From: Vitrella brassicaformis
Taxonomy: Eukaryota; Sar; Vitrellaceae
Length of the DNA: 64,000 nt
Direction of reading: 5' to 3'
NCBI GenBank assembly: GCA_001179505.1
Contig: CDMY01001045.1
Location: 17,304-81,303 of the forward strand
In this document: positions 22,836-34,690 of the stretch, in pieces
Numbering within the stretch: the stretch's first letter is position 1
Layout: every line of letters begins with the position of its first letter
The notes under the pieces: model-generated
The model's database searches: none
What the model saw: only the letters and a program-made list of their open reading frames with translations
What the model was told of the DNA's origin: nothing
Position numbers and translations under genes: made by a program

Positions 22836-24666
22836 CTCACTCACTCCCACATCCATCCATCCACCCGTCCCCCTCATGCAACGCAGTATGACTGACGATT
22901 GATCCACTCTGAGTGAGTCCTCATTGTTTTCTTAAATAAGCCACGCCAGAGCCATGTCTCAAAGGAGACGGCAGGGCAGGGCCAGACAAGGCCAGCCAAT
23001 TATACGGACGGCAAGACACACGCTGGACCACTTCTCACATGATCAGACAGACGGAGAGGCAGACGTGTGGGTGTGCGGTGACTTAGAGTTTTGCTCCTTC
23101 TGCCTTCTCACTCACAGTGGACTGGTGATTTGATGACGATGACGATGACCGCGGGAGCGAGTGAGTCAGTGAGTGTGTGTGTGAATCAATGAATGCATGT
23201 CTGTGGGTGGTGGTGGTGGTGGTGGTCCTAGGGACGGGCGTCGCATGATGGGTCGTTCGTTGACTGACTGAATGAATGTCTGTAGAGCGGTATCATTTTT
23301 TACCCGTACATCGATCCATCGATCGGCGTGTGTGCCATGCGTGCTCTAATTCGTCCACTCATTCAGTCAGTCATTCCTTCATTCCTTCATTCGGTCCTTC
23401 AGGGGGGCAGTGGGGTGGGATGGGGTGGGGTGGGGGGGGATAGGTCTTCGCTGCTCATGAACCAAACCGACCGGTTGCCGTCCGTCCGTCCTGCCTGCCT
23501 GTCTGCATAGAGCGATTAATGCACCCACCAGTACCACTCACTCGTGGAAGCAGGAAGGCACAGCGAGAGAGAACGCACCATCGATTTTTTGCCCCCCACA
23601 CAGTTGTCACAGTGCGCGTGTAAGGTAACTAGGCGACGTGTGTGCGACCACTACACTACACTACACCCCCCTGTAAGTATAAGCATACCAGTTTCCCCCC
23701 CGAACCCACAAGCCATCCCCAGCTGTCAGTCAGTCAGGTGAGTGTATTCTTGGTCTTTGTGTGTGCATGGCATGCGGGCCGTCTTGTCTTTCTGCGTGTG
23801 CTGAGGGATAGATAGATAGAGCGATGGACAGATGGTATGGTGGTGGAGAGGTCTGGCAGTCAGTCAGTCACTGTGGCAGGTAGGTCATTGCGTCCATGCG
23901 GCTGTCCGACTGTCTGGGAGCAAGCGTGTTGTGTGCTTTGTGAGTGACCACCCGGCCATGTCGGCCACTGCTGAACACCCACCCGGCACTCTCTGTGTGT
24001 GCATGTCTCTGGAGACCAAGTTTGCAGCAATCAACGACATACAGGTCACATAGACGGCTTGGGTCCGTCAAAAGGGACAAAATTGCGACAGAGCAGGGAG
24101 GGATTCACCCACTCACTCAGCCACCCACTCGTCTTTCTCTCTCCCTATGCCCGTGGTGCATGAGACGGACGGGAATAGGGGTTATAACTCGTGATGCTGG
24201 CTCACCATGGAGGAGGAACTAATTCTTTCCTTTCGTGGTTTGTATGTCTTCTTCATTGATTTCTTGTCCACACCACACCACACCACACCACGTCAGTCGG
24301 TCGGTCAGTCAGTCAGTCAGTCAGTCAGCCACTCACTGATTCAGCTAATTGTTGATGGGCCCAGCAAGAGCCAGCCACACCGGACGTAATGCAGGCAGGT
24401 GATACAGAACGCGCAATGCAATCCACAATTATGGCACGTACGGCGACCATGCATAAGGTAGGTTGTTTGGATGAAGCCCTAAGAAGAGAACCAACCGACA
24501 GGAATTGACCATGCATACGAGCATACGCACGCACGACACACACGTGCACACACACTACGTACACACATCCGTACGAAACGGCTCTCAGAGGCCTCCCTCT
24601 CTGGCTGCCTTTCTGCAGACCTCCGACACCAGAGGCGGCGCCAGCTTGGCCACCGACCCGCAGAGT
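22836..24666. other. intergenic between ACLY and the dehydrogenase gene
   Basis: 1.8 kb between convergent genes. It holds many short repeats (CACTA at 23650-23666, ACACC at 24270-24290, GTCA/GTCG at 24294-24330, GGT at about 23206-23228). No exon with flanking splice sites was found. Confidence 0.45.
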
Positions 24667-26763
24667 CTACAGATGCTCCCTGACACACCCCTCTGCCCAC
24701 TCCCACAGCACCCCGCTCATGGTCATCCAGTAGGGCGGCAGAGCCGCCGGCCACGGCACAGCCCCCACATGCGGGCCAGATATCTCCTGCACCAGGTACC
24801 ACACCGCCGACAGCCGATACCCCACATACGCACCCGCCCGCTCCACCCACTCGCTGCACTGCTTGTTGCCCCCACCCAGCCATGCGGCCGCACGGCTGCC
24901 AAGATGGGCGGGCGAGAAGGGGGTAGGGGCATGCAGGTACGGCGCGTAGTAGAGGGGCGGGGTGTCGATGTCGATGCCCGGTGGCCCGTTGTTTGCGTCG
25001 GTGAGTGGCTGTGTAGCGGCGAATAGAGAGGGGATGGCTCCCCGCGACGGTGTGGTCATGAAGAGGTCGGCCACGAGGTAGATGGCGCGCATGGGGTGGT
25101 AGCCGGCTGACTGGAAGATGGGCGTCACCACACTGCCGGGACTCGCTGCAGGCAGGCAAACAAACAAGCAGGCAGGCAGGCAGCACGAAACAATGAATGA
25201 CCAGAGGCAAATGGGCAGACAGACAGATGGTCGGTCGGTCGGTCGGTACCGGCAAAAGCCATGGGTGGGGTGTTTGGTGCTCCGGCTCGTTTGGCCTCCG
25301 CTCGTCTGAGCCGCAACTGCATGCATTTGAATGCATGCAGCCGCGCCACACCACACCACACCACACCACACCGAACATACATAGCAGATGAGCATCGGGC
25401 GGGCTCGACGCGCAGACACGCTCTGGACGGCACCTGTGCAGCGAAGAGTATCATGGCGAGCTTCGAATCGCCATAAACGTAGCTGCGGTACCATCCCTGC
25501 AGACGTGACGTCACTCACACCATCTCACTCTCTCTCCCTCTCTCTCGTATGACTCACTCACTCACCGCCAGAGCCCCATCGAGGTGTCGCCTAAGGTTGG
25601 CCTTCTTGTGCTCGTCCAGCGCTCCCTCCCACTCGTCTTTGGTGTAGTCGACGTCACCCCAGTGGTCGGCCATCATTGCGTGCAGCCACGCGGGGCCGCC
25701 CATGCGGTGGTACCAAGACCCCACATTGACAATGCGCGAGTCGGGCGTGGCACACATGCGGTCGTACAGCAGACGGGTCAGCAGGTAGTGCCCTGAGTGA
25801 GTATGGGAACAGACACAGAGACAAGAGTGAGTATGCGTCAGTTGAGTTGAGTACCAATGAAGTTGATCCCGAAAGTGGCGCTGAACCCGTCTTTGGTCTT
25901 GCGCCGCGCGTGCCAGTTGCCGAGGCCGGCATTGTTGAGCAGCAGGTGGATCGCACCGCACTCCCTGCGTCCATCCGCCAGCATAGACAGACGCATCATG
26001 TCAACCAAACCAGCAACCAACAGTGACCACACAGCCAACAGGTTTTCCCCGGCGCTTCACTCCCTAAGTCCCTCACTCACCGCAGCACATGGTCAGCGGC
26101 ACAGTGGATGCTCTTGAGGTCTCCCAAGTCCACATACACGAAACGGGCTGAGCCTCCACTTTCGCTGCTGCTGCCAAACGACTCGGCCATCTCCTCGCCC
26201 TTCGCCTGCCAGAGGCACAACCCCCCACCCACCCACCCACCCGGGCACACACTCATGGATTGATTGATTGCTTTGTGTGTGGTTTTTCCTCTACTCTCCG
26301 TGTGTGGGCACCCACACACCTTGTTGATATCGAGTATCCACACGTGTGCCCCCGCTTTCACGAGATAGCGCACCAGCTCACAGCCGATGCCTGCCGCCCC
26401 GCCAACCACACGCGGCGCACAGTGTGCCGCTGCCACTTTGATCCTTTTGCCTGCCTGCCTGCCTGCCTGCACACCCGGTACGGTACGGTACGTACCTGAG
26501 CAGCCGCCAGTCATTATGCAGGTCCATCCGCGCACGGCCGCCAGCCGCCTTTCCAGCTCAGCGTCCTCCGCCTTGCTCGACTGGGCCCTGTGGGAGAGTC
26601 TGCTCCAGATGTGGTAAAGGGTGCCCGCCACGGCGCCCCATATGATGCCCAGCACCACGCAGCAGTGGAGAAGAGGCACCAGCAGCAGCCTGTCCAGCTC
26701 GTACAGCACAAAGAGCAGGAAAGACGAAGCTGCACCTTGGCCTTTTCCCGCTGCGTCACACAT
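24667..26763 (-). CDS. membrane-anchored short-chain dehydrogenase/reductase
   Basis: Eight exons: 26763-26496, 26390-26320, 26205-26081, 25964-25855, 25792-25566, 25496-25434, 25316-25250 and 25145-24667 (469 aa). An in-frame TGA just upstream supports the ATG at 26763. The N-terminus has two hydrophobic segments (SSFLLFVLYELDRLLLVPLL; VVLGIIWGAVAGTLYHIW), suggesting a membrane anchor. The Rossmann fold is complete: TGGCSGIGCEL, with the exon 1-2 junction inside the motif; an acidic residue after strand 2 (DINK), favouring NAD; LLLNNAGLGNW; the catalytic Ser in IVNVGSWYHR; YGDSK as YxxxK; and SPGSVVTPIF. This fits the retinol dehydrogenase/WWOX-like branch. A C-terminal extension of about 120 residues after the PG motif is longer than typical. 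The substrate is unknown. Confidence 0.88.
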
Positions 26764-27042
26764 CTCGCCAGCGCCCCGTGATCATGAAGAGTGGCGTGGA
26801 AAACACGGGCCTCCTCTAGAGCTCGAAGCAGCGGCGGTTTCAGGGAGCACCCCAGCTCGAAGATCTGCGAGCTTAGCTCCGGAGATGACCGCCGTTGACG
26901 CCCTCTCCCTGCGATGCCTGACGCGCAGATCTTCCGTCGAAGAATCAGGCCGATTGACTGACTCACTCGCTGACTCATTGATTCATTCACTCATTGACTG
27001 ACTCATCGCTGCTTGGTTCACTCACTGTCACTCATCAGCGGC
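26764..27042. promoter_or_regulatory. shared promoter region of the SDR gene (-) and Dispatched-like gene (+)
   Basis: The 279-bp gap contains the fullest copy of the recurring element, AGATCTGCGAGCTTAG at about 26861-26876, and the 19-mer GCGGTTTCAGGGAGCACCC at about 26834-26852. That 19-mer recurs at 49481-49499 upstream of another minus-strand gene. Confidence 0.55.
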
Positions 27043-30000
27043 ATGGCCTCCCCTGTTTCCTCTGCTCAGCCGTCGCTGCGCAGTGATCCCATGTGGATGG
27101 TGGCCAAGGCGGTGGTGAGGCGTCCAGGGATCTTCCTGCTCGCATCGGTGGCTGTGCTGGGTGCGGTGCTGCTGGTGGGAGGGCTCACGACGCTGCCCAT
27201 CAGGATTGAGTCGGACTTCCATCGCTACCTCGTCACTGGTGAGTCAGTGAGTGAGTGAGTGAATCTTGCGCAGCACGGCGGTGGCACAGCACAGTGATGA
27301 TGGGTCTGCCTGCCTGCCTGCCTGCCTGCCAATTTGTGTGTATGTGTCAGACGGTGAGGCTTCCCTGCGGCAGCGGCAGCTTGATGCCGCCGTTCGCGTC
27401 AACGATGAGGGCCTCACCCGCCGCCGAAGACTCTCGCCCCACGGGGAGGAGGAGGAAGACCGCTCCACACTCACCGTTATCTATTCGTTGCTCAAGGGCA
27501 GTGGCAATGTATACGCCGACAGCACCAGCCTGGCGCACATGCGGTCCCTCGAGGACCGGCTGGTCGAGGCCATCGCTGACAGCGGCGTGTGCGGCTCCAG
27601 GGGTGACAAGTCGTGCATCGCCGTCACCTCTGCCCTCGACTACTTCTACGGGAGGCCTGTCGACTACAACAGCAGCAACAGCAACAGCAACAGCACCCAG
27701 TCCGTCTACAGCTTCGACGCGAGAGGCGATGCGCCGCTTGACGCGGCGCCCGTGATGGATCACTGGGCGACGAGGGACATCGGCTGGTACTGCGACAAGA
27801 GCTTCGACGACGGCCGGTGCCTCAACGGGCGGACAGAGTTCGCTACAATCGGCGACAAGGAGACATACGATAGGGCGGCGGGCAAGGCCCTGCTGCCGCT
27901 GCTGCAGGGGGCATCGTGGCCTGGCGTGCGGGTGCTCTACTCTGGCGATGGCGTGACTGCCGCCGAGGTGCGAGAGGAGGTGTGGGGTGACGTGTGGCTG
28001 GCCGTCGGGTCGTTGCTGTTCGTGCTCGTGTACCTGGCCCTGCACACGTGGAGCCTGCTGCTGTCGACGTGCGGGCTGGTCATGGTACTGACCAGCGTCC
28101 CTCTGGCGTACGTCCTCTTTGTGTGGCTGGGCCCCGACCAAATGATGATCCTCAACTTCCTGGGCGTCTTCGTCGTCACCGCAATTGGTGGGTGCGTCGG
28201 TCGAGTGGGGGCGGCGCGGCGCGGCGCGGCGCGGGCGGACAGCATACCATCCATCCCACACCCACGTTTGTTTGTCTTTCCACCTCCTTTGTGTGTGCAG
28301 GTGCTGATGATCTGTTTGTGTTGTCTGACTTGTGGAGCCAGTCCCGCCTCTTCTTCAGCAGCAAGGCAGAGGAGGGCGACACCGACGACAATGAGTGTCT
28401 GGCGCGCAGGTGGCTCTGGACCATGCGCCGGGGCGGCGGGGCGGTCGTCGTCACCTCACTCACCACGGCCGCATCGTTCTTCGCCAACATGGCATCCGCC
28501 GTAGCACCGGTCGGTATATATGGATGGGGGCAAACTACACCCACACACGCACTGCTCCCTCACTCTCTATGTGTGTGTGTCATGTCTGTGTATGCAGGTT
28601 CGTGAGTTCGGTCTGTTCATGGGACTGTGCGTGTTGAGTGCGTGCGTGCTGGTGCTGGGGCTCTATCCGCTGGTGTTGGTCATGTGTGAGCGACTGCCGC
28701 CCCGCCTGTCAAACAAGCCCCTCAACCTCTTCAGGCGCGCCACCATGAGTCAATTGGCCGCCAGGATGCGGGCGAGAGGTGACGACCAGCAGCTGGTGGA
28801 AAAGGTGACAGGAGGGGAGTGGCCACGCGTGTCGCCTCAAGACCTCGACAAGCCGCTGACCAAGGAATCGGGTTTCAGGGCAACAGAAAGGTCTGTCGGC
28901 AAAGGGCGACTGACTTGCTGTCTGAAAGATGGATGGCATCTGTCACTCATCATATTGGGTGTGCTGTGTTTTGATTTGGTTTGATTTGGCAAACAGGTTT
29001 TTCCACAACGTGTTCTACCCCTTCGTGTATCGCTTCCGCGTCTGTCTGGTGGTTTTGGGGCTGGTGTTGGTGCTGGTGGCCAATGTGCTCGTGTGGACCC
29101 TCTTCGCCCCTGCAGACACGCTGCCCGCCTTCTTCCCTGCCGGCCACAACCTGGACCTCGTGCAGCACACGACAAAGGAGTTCAGGCCGTCCGGGAAGGA
29201 GACCCCCGCTCACACCGGTATGTATGTTTGTGTGGGGGCTTCTGTCTGTGTGCATGGCCTTATAGATCTGACCTGACCAGGCCTGTGTTGTGTCATTGTC
29301 TGTCTGTCAGGCCTCCTGTACGTGTGTGCGCCCGGGTGGAGGGGCGAGGGGTGTGCGGAGAAGCGATACAACTGCAGAGCCGATGATGAGTCCCAGGACG
29401 ACCAACGCAGCGGACACGTAAGAAAGCAAGATCATCCGCACAGACAAACAGAGAGAGAGAGAGAGAGGAATCGACCTTAGGCACGCTTGTCTTCGTGTGT
29501 GCAGGGGTCATGTCTGGCAAGTGGTGTGTGTCGGTGCATCTTTGGCTGGGAGGGGGAGGACTGCGCCACACGAACCACTCCACCAGAAGTAGGCAAGCCA
29601 ACGCAGACAGACAACCACATGTGCTACTTACACGTGTGTCGTGTCGTGGGTGTCGTGTGTGGCGCGTGCGTCCCACAGCCACTGCAGTGCCGCAGAGAGG
29701 ACTACTTCGCCTGCGGTGTGGACCGTGGCCTCTGCGTCGACAGCACGTGCGCCTGCACCGACCCCTCTTACCACGGACACCAGTGCCAGCTCACCCACTC
29801 AGACGGTCAGCCAGTCTGTCATGTCAGTGAGGGACAGACAGGCTACCCACCCGACAGGGCATGACATTCTCTAGTGTGTCCCTGTCTGTTTTGTAGATGC
29901 TCCGAAGGGTGTGGAGGTTGCTTCCTTCGCACTGCTGCCGCCGGTGAGCGACGTCAGGCTGAAGCTGAGGCTGCAGCTGGATCCACACTTGGAGGCTGAG

Positions 30001-32821
30001 GGTGCCGGTGGTCGTGGCGGTGGTGGTGGTGAAGGTGGCGGTGGCGGTGGTGGTGGTGAAGGTGTGAATATGACGGATGTGGACGTCCGTCTGGACCAGT
30101 CGATCGAAGGCCGCAAGGCAGACGGATGGGTGAGTGAAATGAATGAGATGAGTGGGTGAGGGATGGCATCTATCGCACTCCACTCACGCGCATATCTATC
30201 TGTTTCTCTGTCTGTGTGTCTATCTGTGCAGGTGCGCCCCTCCTTCTCCCTGGCTCAGGTGTACCGGCAGCTGCAGCGGCGACTGCAACTCGACCAACAG
30301 GTCAGTCAGATCACTCAGTCACTCACTCAGTCGGCCAACAGCACTGTCTGTCCATCCACTTGTGTCTTTGTCTGTCTGCATCCCATCCGCCCATCGGTCC
30401 ATCGGCCCATCGACGCGATGGATGCATCACACCAGTCGAGCCTGTCGGTGGGTGTGAGCAGCCAGGAGACTTCCAAGCAGCGGCTGGTCGACGCCGCGCG
30501 CAAAGGGCAGGTCCTCGTCCTCGCACGCATCCTTGCACCACAACACCTCACCCACGAAATCATCCAACGCGCCAAACGACTGGTCAGTGAGTCATCGAGT
30601 GGATAAGTCCGCCTCCGAACAAGCCAAGCCACCCACCCTGGCCTGAGCGTGGTGGTGTGATATCCCGTGATTGCAGAACGATCGCGGTAGCGCCTTGGTG
30701 TTTTCTGGTGCGTACCGGCTGGCTCACCTGGGTTACGAGGACCAGGGCATCGCTGCGCAGAGGGGCTATGGCGAGCTGGGCCCGGCCGGCGAGGCCCTGC
30801 GGAGGAGGAGCAGAGAGGCCGAGGCCGAGAGCCACGCGGAGGACCTCTACCGCACCCAGAAGAACCCCACCCTGTGAGTGAGGAGTACAGCACCCACACA
30901 TTCGGTCGATTCGGACACACAACAGACAGGCGATTGTGTGTGCCTGGGTGGTCTGTTGGTTGGTGCAGGGTGGAGGTGGTGTGGGGCTTGGGGGGTCTTC
31001 GGCGAGTGGGCCCGTTCGCCAAGGACGAGCCCATCTACGACGCCTCCTTCAGCCTCAACACGCCCGAAGCCCAGAACGCCATATTGGACATGGTGTGGCT
31101 GGCCACTGAAGGATTGCGCTGAGCTTAGATAGATACCTCTCTCTCTCTCTCTCTCTGACGTCTGTGTGTGTAGTGTCGCCCCAATCTGCATGGGGGTGCG
31201 ATGAATCTGCTGCGGGTCAACCACATCAACTGCTGGATGGAGGTCTTCATGCGATGGCTCAACAAAAAGTCTGTCATACTCAGATAGCCACTCAGCCTCA
31301 CACACTGAACACCACAACAGACAGCATATGTATGTCTCCGTCGATGTGACGTGTGTGTCCTGCAGCAAGCTGTCCTTCCCAGTGCCAGCAGCCGACCTGC
31401 CTCTCCACGTCAATGCCTTTCTGCGGGACCATCCCTCGTGGGCCGAGGATGTGGGCATGGCAGCCGACGGCTCCATCAAGTGGACCCGGGTGGGCTTCAG
31501 GTGCGACGTCCCCAACGACATGGCGGCCTCCCGCGCCGCAGAGTACGGACAGCTGTGGGAGACATACGCCAAAGAGAGAGAGAAATTCGCACCCACATCG
31601 CTGCAAAGGTCGGTAGGGTGGGTGCGATTGATGGATGGATGGATGGATGTGTGGTGTGGTGTGGTGCAGTGGGTACGTGACGAGCCGTGTGTTTGTGCGG
31701 GCGGAGACGCAGCGTGAGCTGGTCATGTCCACTCTGCACATATGGGTCATCTCCACGGTGTGCGCCGCTGCCGGAGTCTTTTTGTGAGCGTCTTGCTGCA
31801 CACCACACACCACACACCTCACACACACATTCCACTCTTCCCGTGCGTCACACATGTCGGTGTCTCTTTGTGTGTGTGTGTGTTTAGGTTCACGGGCAGC
31901 GTGTTGCTGTCTTTGTATCTCTTGGTGACGGTAGCCTGCATCGTCATGACCCTCCTGGCCTTCATGCTGGTCGTCATGGGATGGCAATTCGGGGTCCTGG
32001 AGGCCATTGCCGTCATCAGTAAGCCGAGCCATACAGACCACGCCGCAGCTCATTCATCCCTACAAAGACAGACAACATATATTATCCCTGTGTGTGTGCA
32101 AATGCATCCATCGCAATGAATGCAGTCTTTATCGGCCTGTCGGTCGACTACGGTCTGCACCTGGCCCTCTCCTACCGGGAGCCGCCCCACCGACAGCCAC
32201 ACAAGAGAGTCCGCGACGCCCTCACCCAAACCGGCATCTCTATCCTCGCCGGTTATATCCGACACAAGCGACAGACAGACACCACATGATGCCTGCCTGC
32301 CTGCCTCTGTGTGTGTGTGTGTGTGTGTGTGTGCAGCCGCCGGGACGACTTTGGGCAGCTGCGCGTTTCTGTTTTTCTGCACCATTCGGCTGTTTGTGCA
32401 GTTCGGCATCGTCGTCTTTGCCAACACCACCCTCTCCCTTTTGTTCGCCCTGCTGTTCTTCGCGGCCCTGCTTGCCATCGCCGGCCCCGAGCGGGTGTGC
32501 TCCTTCTCACTGGGGGCGCTGCTCTGCTGCCAGTGGTCTCGCGTCTGCACCACACACCCACAACCACACCCACACAGAGAACGGCAAGATGGCCATCAGG
32601 ATGAAGACGAGGAATGCGGCAAGCGGTCTGCTGCGGCTGTGGGTGTGGCGCCATGTGTTCTGGGGAAGCGTGTGTCTTCTGAGTGCGGGAGTGGGGGTGT
32701 TGGTGAGGATGACGGCGGTCCGACTCGTGCAGTGAGCATGTCTCTGGCCGAGGACCGGATGGACAGCGATGGGGGGGCCGAGAAGGGGTCTGGCGATGGC
32801 GATGGCGATGGCGACGATTGA
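27043..32821 (+). CDS. Dispatched/Patched-like RND transporter with EGF-like repeats
   Basis: About 19 exons encode roughly 1345-1355 aa: 27043-27238, 27351-28187, 28301-28509, 28598-28890, 28997-29217, 29311-29417, 29505-29588, 29679-29805, 29897-30129, 30232-30300, 30436-30582, 30677-30873, 30969-31092 or 31119, 31174-31268, 31366-31608, 31670-31783, 31888-32018, 32126-32251 and 32337-32821. The fold is two RND halves, each with a large loop after its first helix. The first half ends its sterol-sensing-like helix with GADDLF, the second with GLSVDYGLHLALSY; both carry the Asp motif of proton/sodium-driven Dispatched-type exporters. The second loop carries three EGF-like modules (CAPGWRGEGC; CLASGVCRCIFGWEGEDC; CGVDRGLCVDSTCAC) and a long Gly/Glu run. 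It probably moves lipid or lipid-linked cargo across a membrane. The donor of exon 13 is unclear: no GT occurs where the frame ends (31119). Confidence 0.86.
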
Positions 32822-34690
32822 CTGATCAGCGGGACGGCGGTTGGAGGGGGAGTAGTGAGAGGAGTGCGTGTAAGATCTGATGAATGGAGAGACCGAAGGA
32901 TGGACCGAGACAGACAGACAGACAGGTGAGGCACCGGTGGATGGGCGTGGTTTTGAGGTGACATTAATTAGCTGTGGTTGTTACTTTATTACAAGGGTGG
33001 GCGGGCGGGCGGGCACTCACTGCACATATGCGTGAATACACATGATGGCTGGCCGCCTAGGCCTACTGGTTCTTTCCTCAATTGTTTTTCATCCTCTCGT
33101 CCTTCATCTGGCTGTCATCACGATTCTCATCCGACAGTCTGTTCGTTTGTGTGTATGTCAGTCATTTCTGGCCTCTGCCTCTCTCCCTAGCTGCGTTGCT
33201 GCCGGCCTGCCTGCGACTGATGAATGAATGAGGCAGTCAGGCAAGCAACCAGACAGACAGGCGGACTGGGCTCGGCTGTATACCCCTGCAACCATACCAT
33301 CCGTGTGAGCATCTTTGCACGGAGGCTGTGTGTCTGGCCAGTGCGATGTAATATGTACGGTTTTGTGTGACGTGCGTGTGCATGCCATGCGTGTGTGCGA
33401 GTAGGTCAGTCACGTGACTCCTGCATGCCGTGCAGTGCAGATCAGATCCTTAAGGTGGGTGAGTGACATGATGTCTGGATGCGATAGATGCGAGGTAGGT
33501 AGGTATCTGTGTGTGTATGTGTGTGTGTGTGCCCGTCCGTGTACTGTAGACACACAGTTGAGACCCTAAACGATCTGCCGAATGCACTAACTAAATGATG
33601 GCAGGCACCGATCGTACATACCAAGGTCTCACGAACACACAATGAAGCCTAAACCGCCCTCAATGAATGTTTTTCGACTGCACCGATCAGCTGTGTCAGT
33701 CACTGCACACCACACCCAATGCACCAACATACAGCCTCTCTCGCCAAGTAGAGCAGCTCAGGCGGCGGCCGACACATAGCACCTGCACACAGACAAGCTA
33801 GCGCCAGCAAGGCAGGAGCTTGCACACGAATCGGGGGCCAGCGCCGGAGTGGTCCTGTGTGTCCTTGCTCACATGGTGATGACTTGCTGCGAGCGACATT
33901 GCCACACCGATCGGGCGAGCCGTGGCAGGTCAGCCGATGATGAAAAGGGTTGTTCTCAGACGCCGAATGCTGCTGAGACGGACAACCAAAGGGTTAAATG
34001 GTGAACATCGGCGCGTAGATGAAATGCTGCACATGACCTCCCAACCTGACACCACACACACGCACGAGCATAGAACGAACCATCCCAATTATGTGTGCTT
34101 GTGTGCGGCCGTCCCTTCCCCTTACCTTGTGGCGTGGCGTCTACTGCGTCATGCATGCCCTTGAGAGATGAGCGCACGTGCGCCAAAAACTGACAGCAAA
34201 TGAGGGAGTCAAAATGAGGGAATGTTCGTTCTCACGTCCACGGCGCACTGATTGCTTGGCCTTTAGAGGTCGGCATGCATCGCTGTCGTGTCGGCACACA
34301 CATCCCTATATATCCATTGCAGACAGTCCGAAACGCAACCGCCCACAGACAAGTCTTGTCAGCACGTGCAGCCAGCCACAAAACACCCACCAAACATGTG
34401 TGTGACGCCGCCCGCACCACCCGCACCACCCGCCCGCGCAACAGCCAGGGAGAGAGGTAAGCACACGAACGAACAATCCTCACAGATAGATGTCTGGCTG
34501 GACTGATGTGGACAAAATGCACGCACACACACATACATATGTACAGAGACATACACACATCATTCGCGCCGCGCCCCCCTCTACCAGCCTCCCTACCTTC
34601 CTCTCTACTCAGCTAACTAGGCAGCCTATATCACGGTGGGTGGGAGGGTGGCCGTTCCCTCCCGCCCTCCCGCCAGCTGATTTGATTCAG
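32822..34690. other. intergenic between convergent genes
   Basis: 1.9 kb without recognisable exons. CAGACAGA, GGGC and TG runs are scattered through it, and several short inverted repeats occur. The last 300 bp are the 3' flank of the tetraspanin-like gene. Confidence 0.45.

Noticed and set aside
27347-28261. 304-codon minus-strand frame opposite exon 2 of the Dispatched-like gene
   Set aside because: Shadow of a GC-rich coding exon; the plus frame has membrane helices and conserved RND motifs.
32007-32735. Plus-strand frame overlapping the end of the Dispatched-like gene
   Set aside because: It runs through two introns and a TG tract; the neighbouring frame carries the conserved second RND half.
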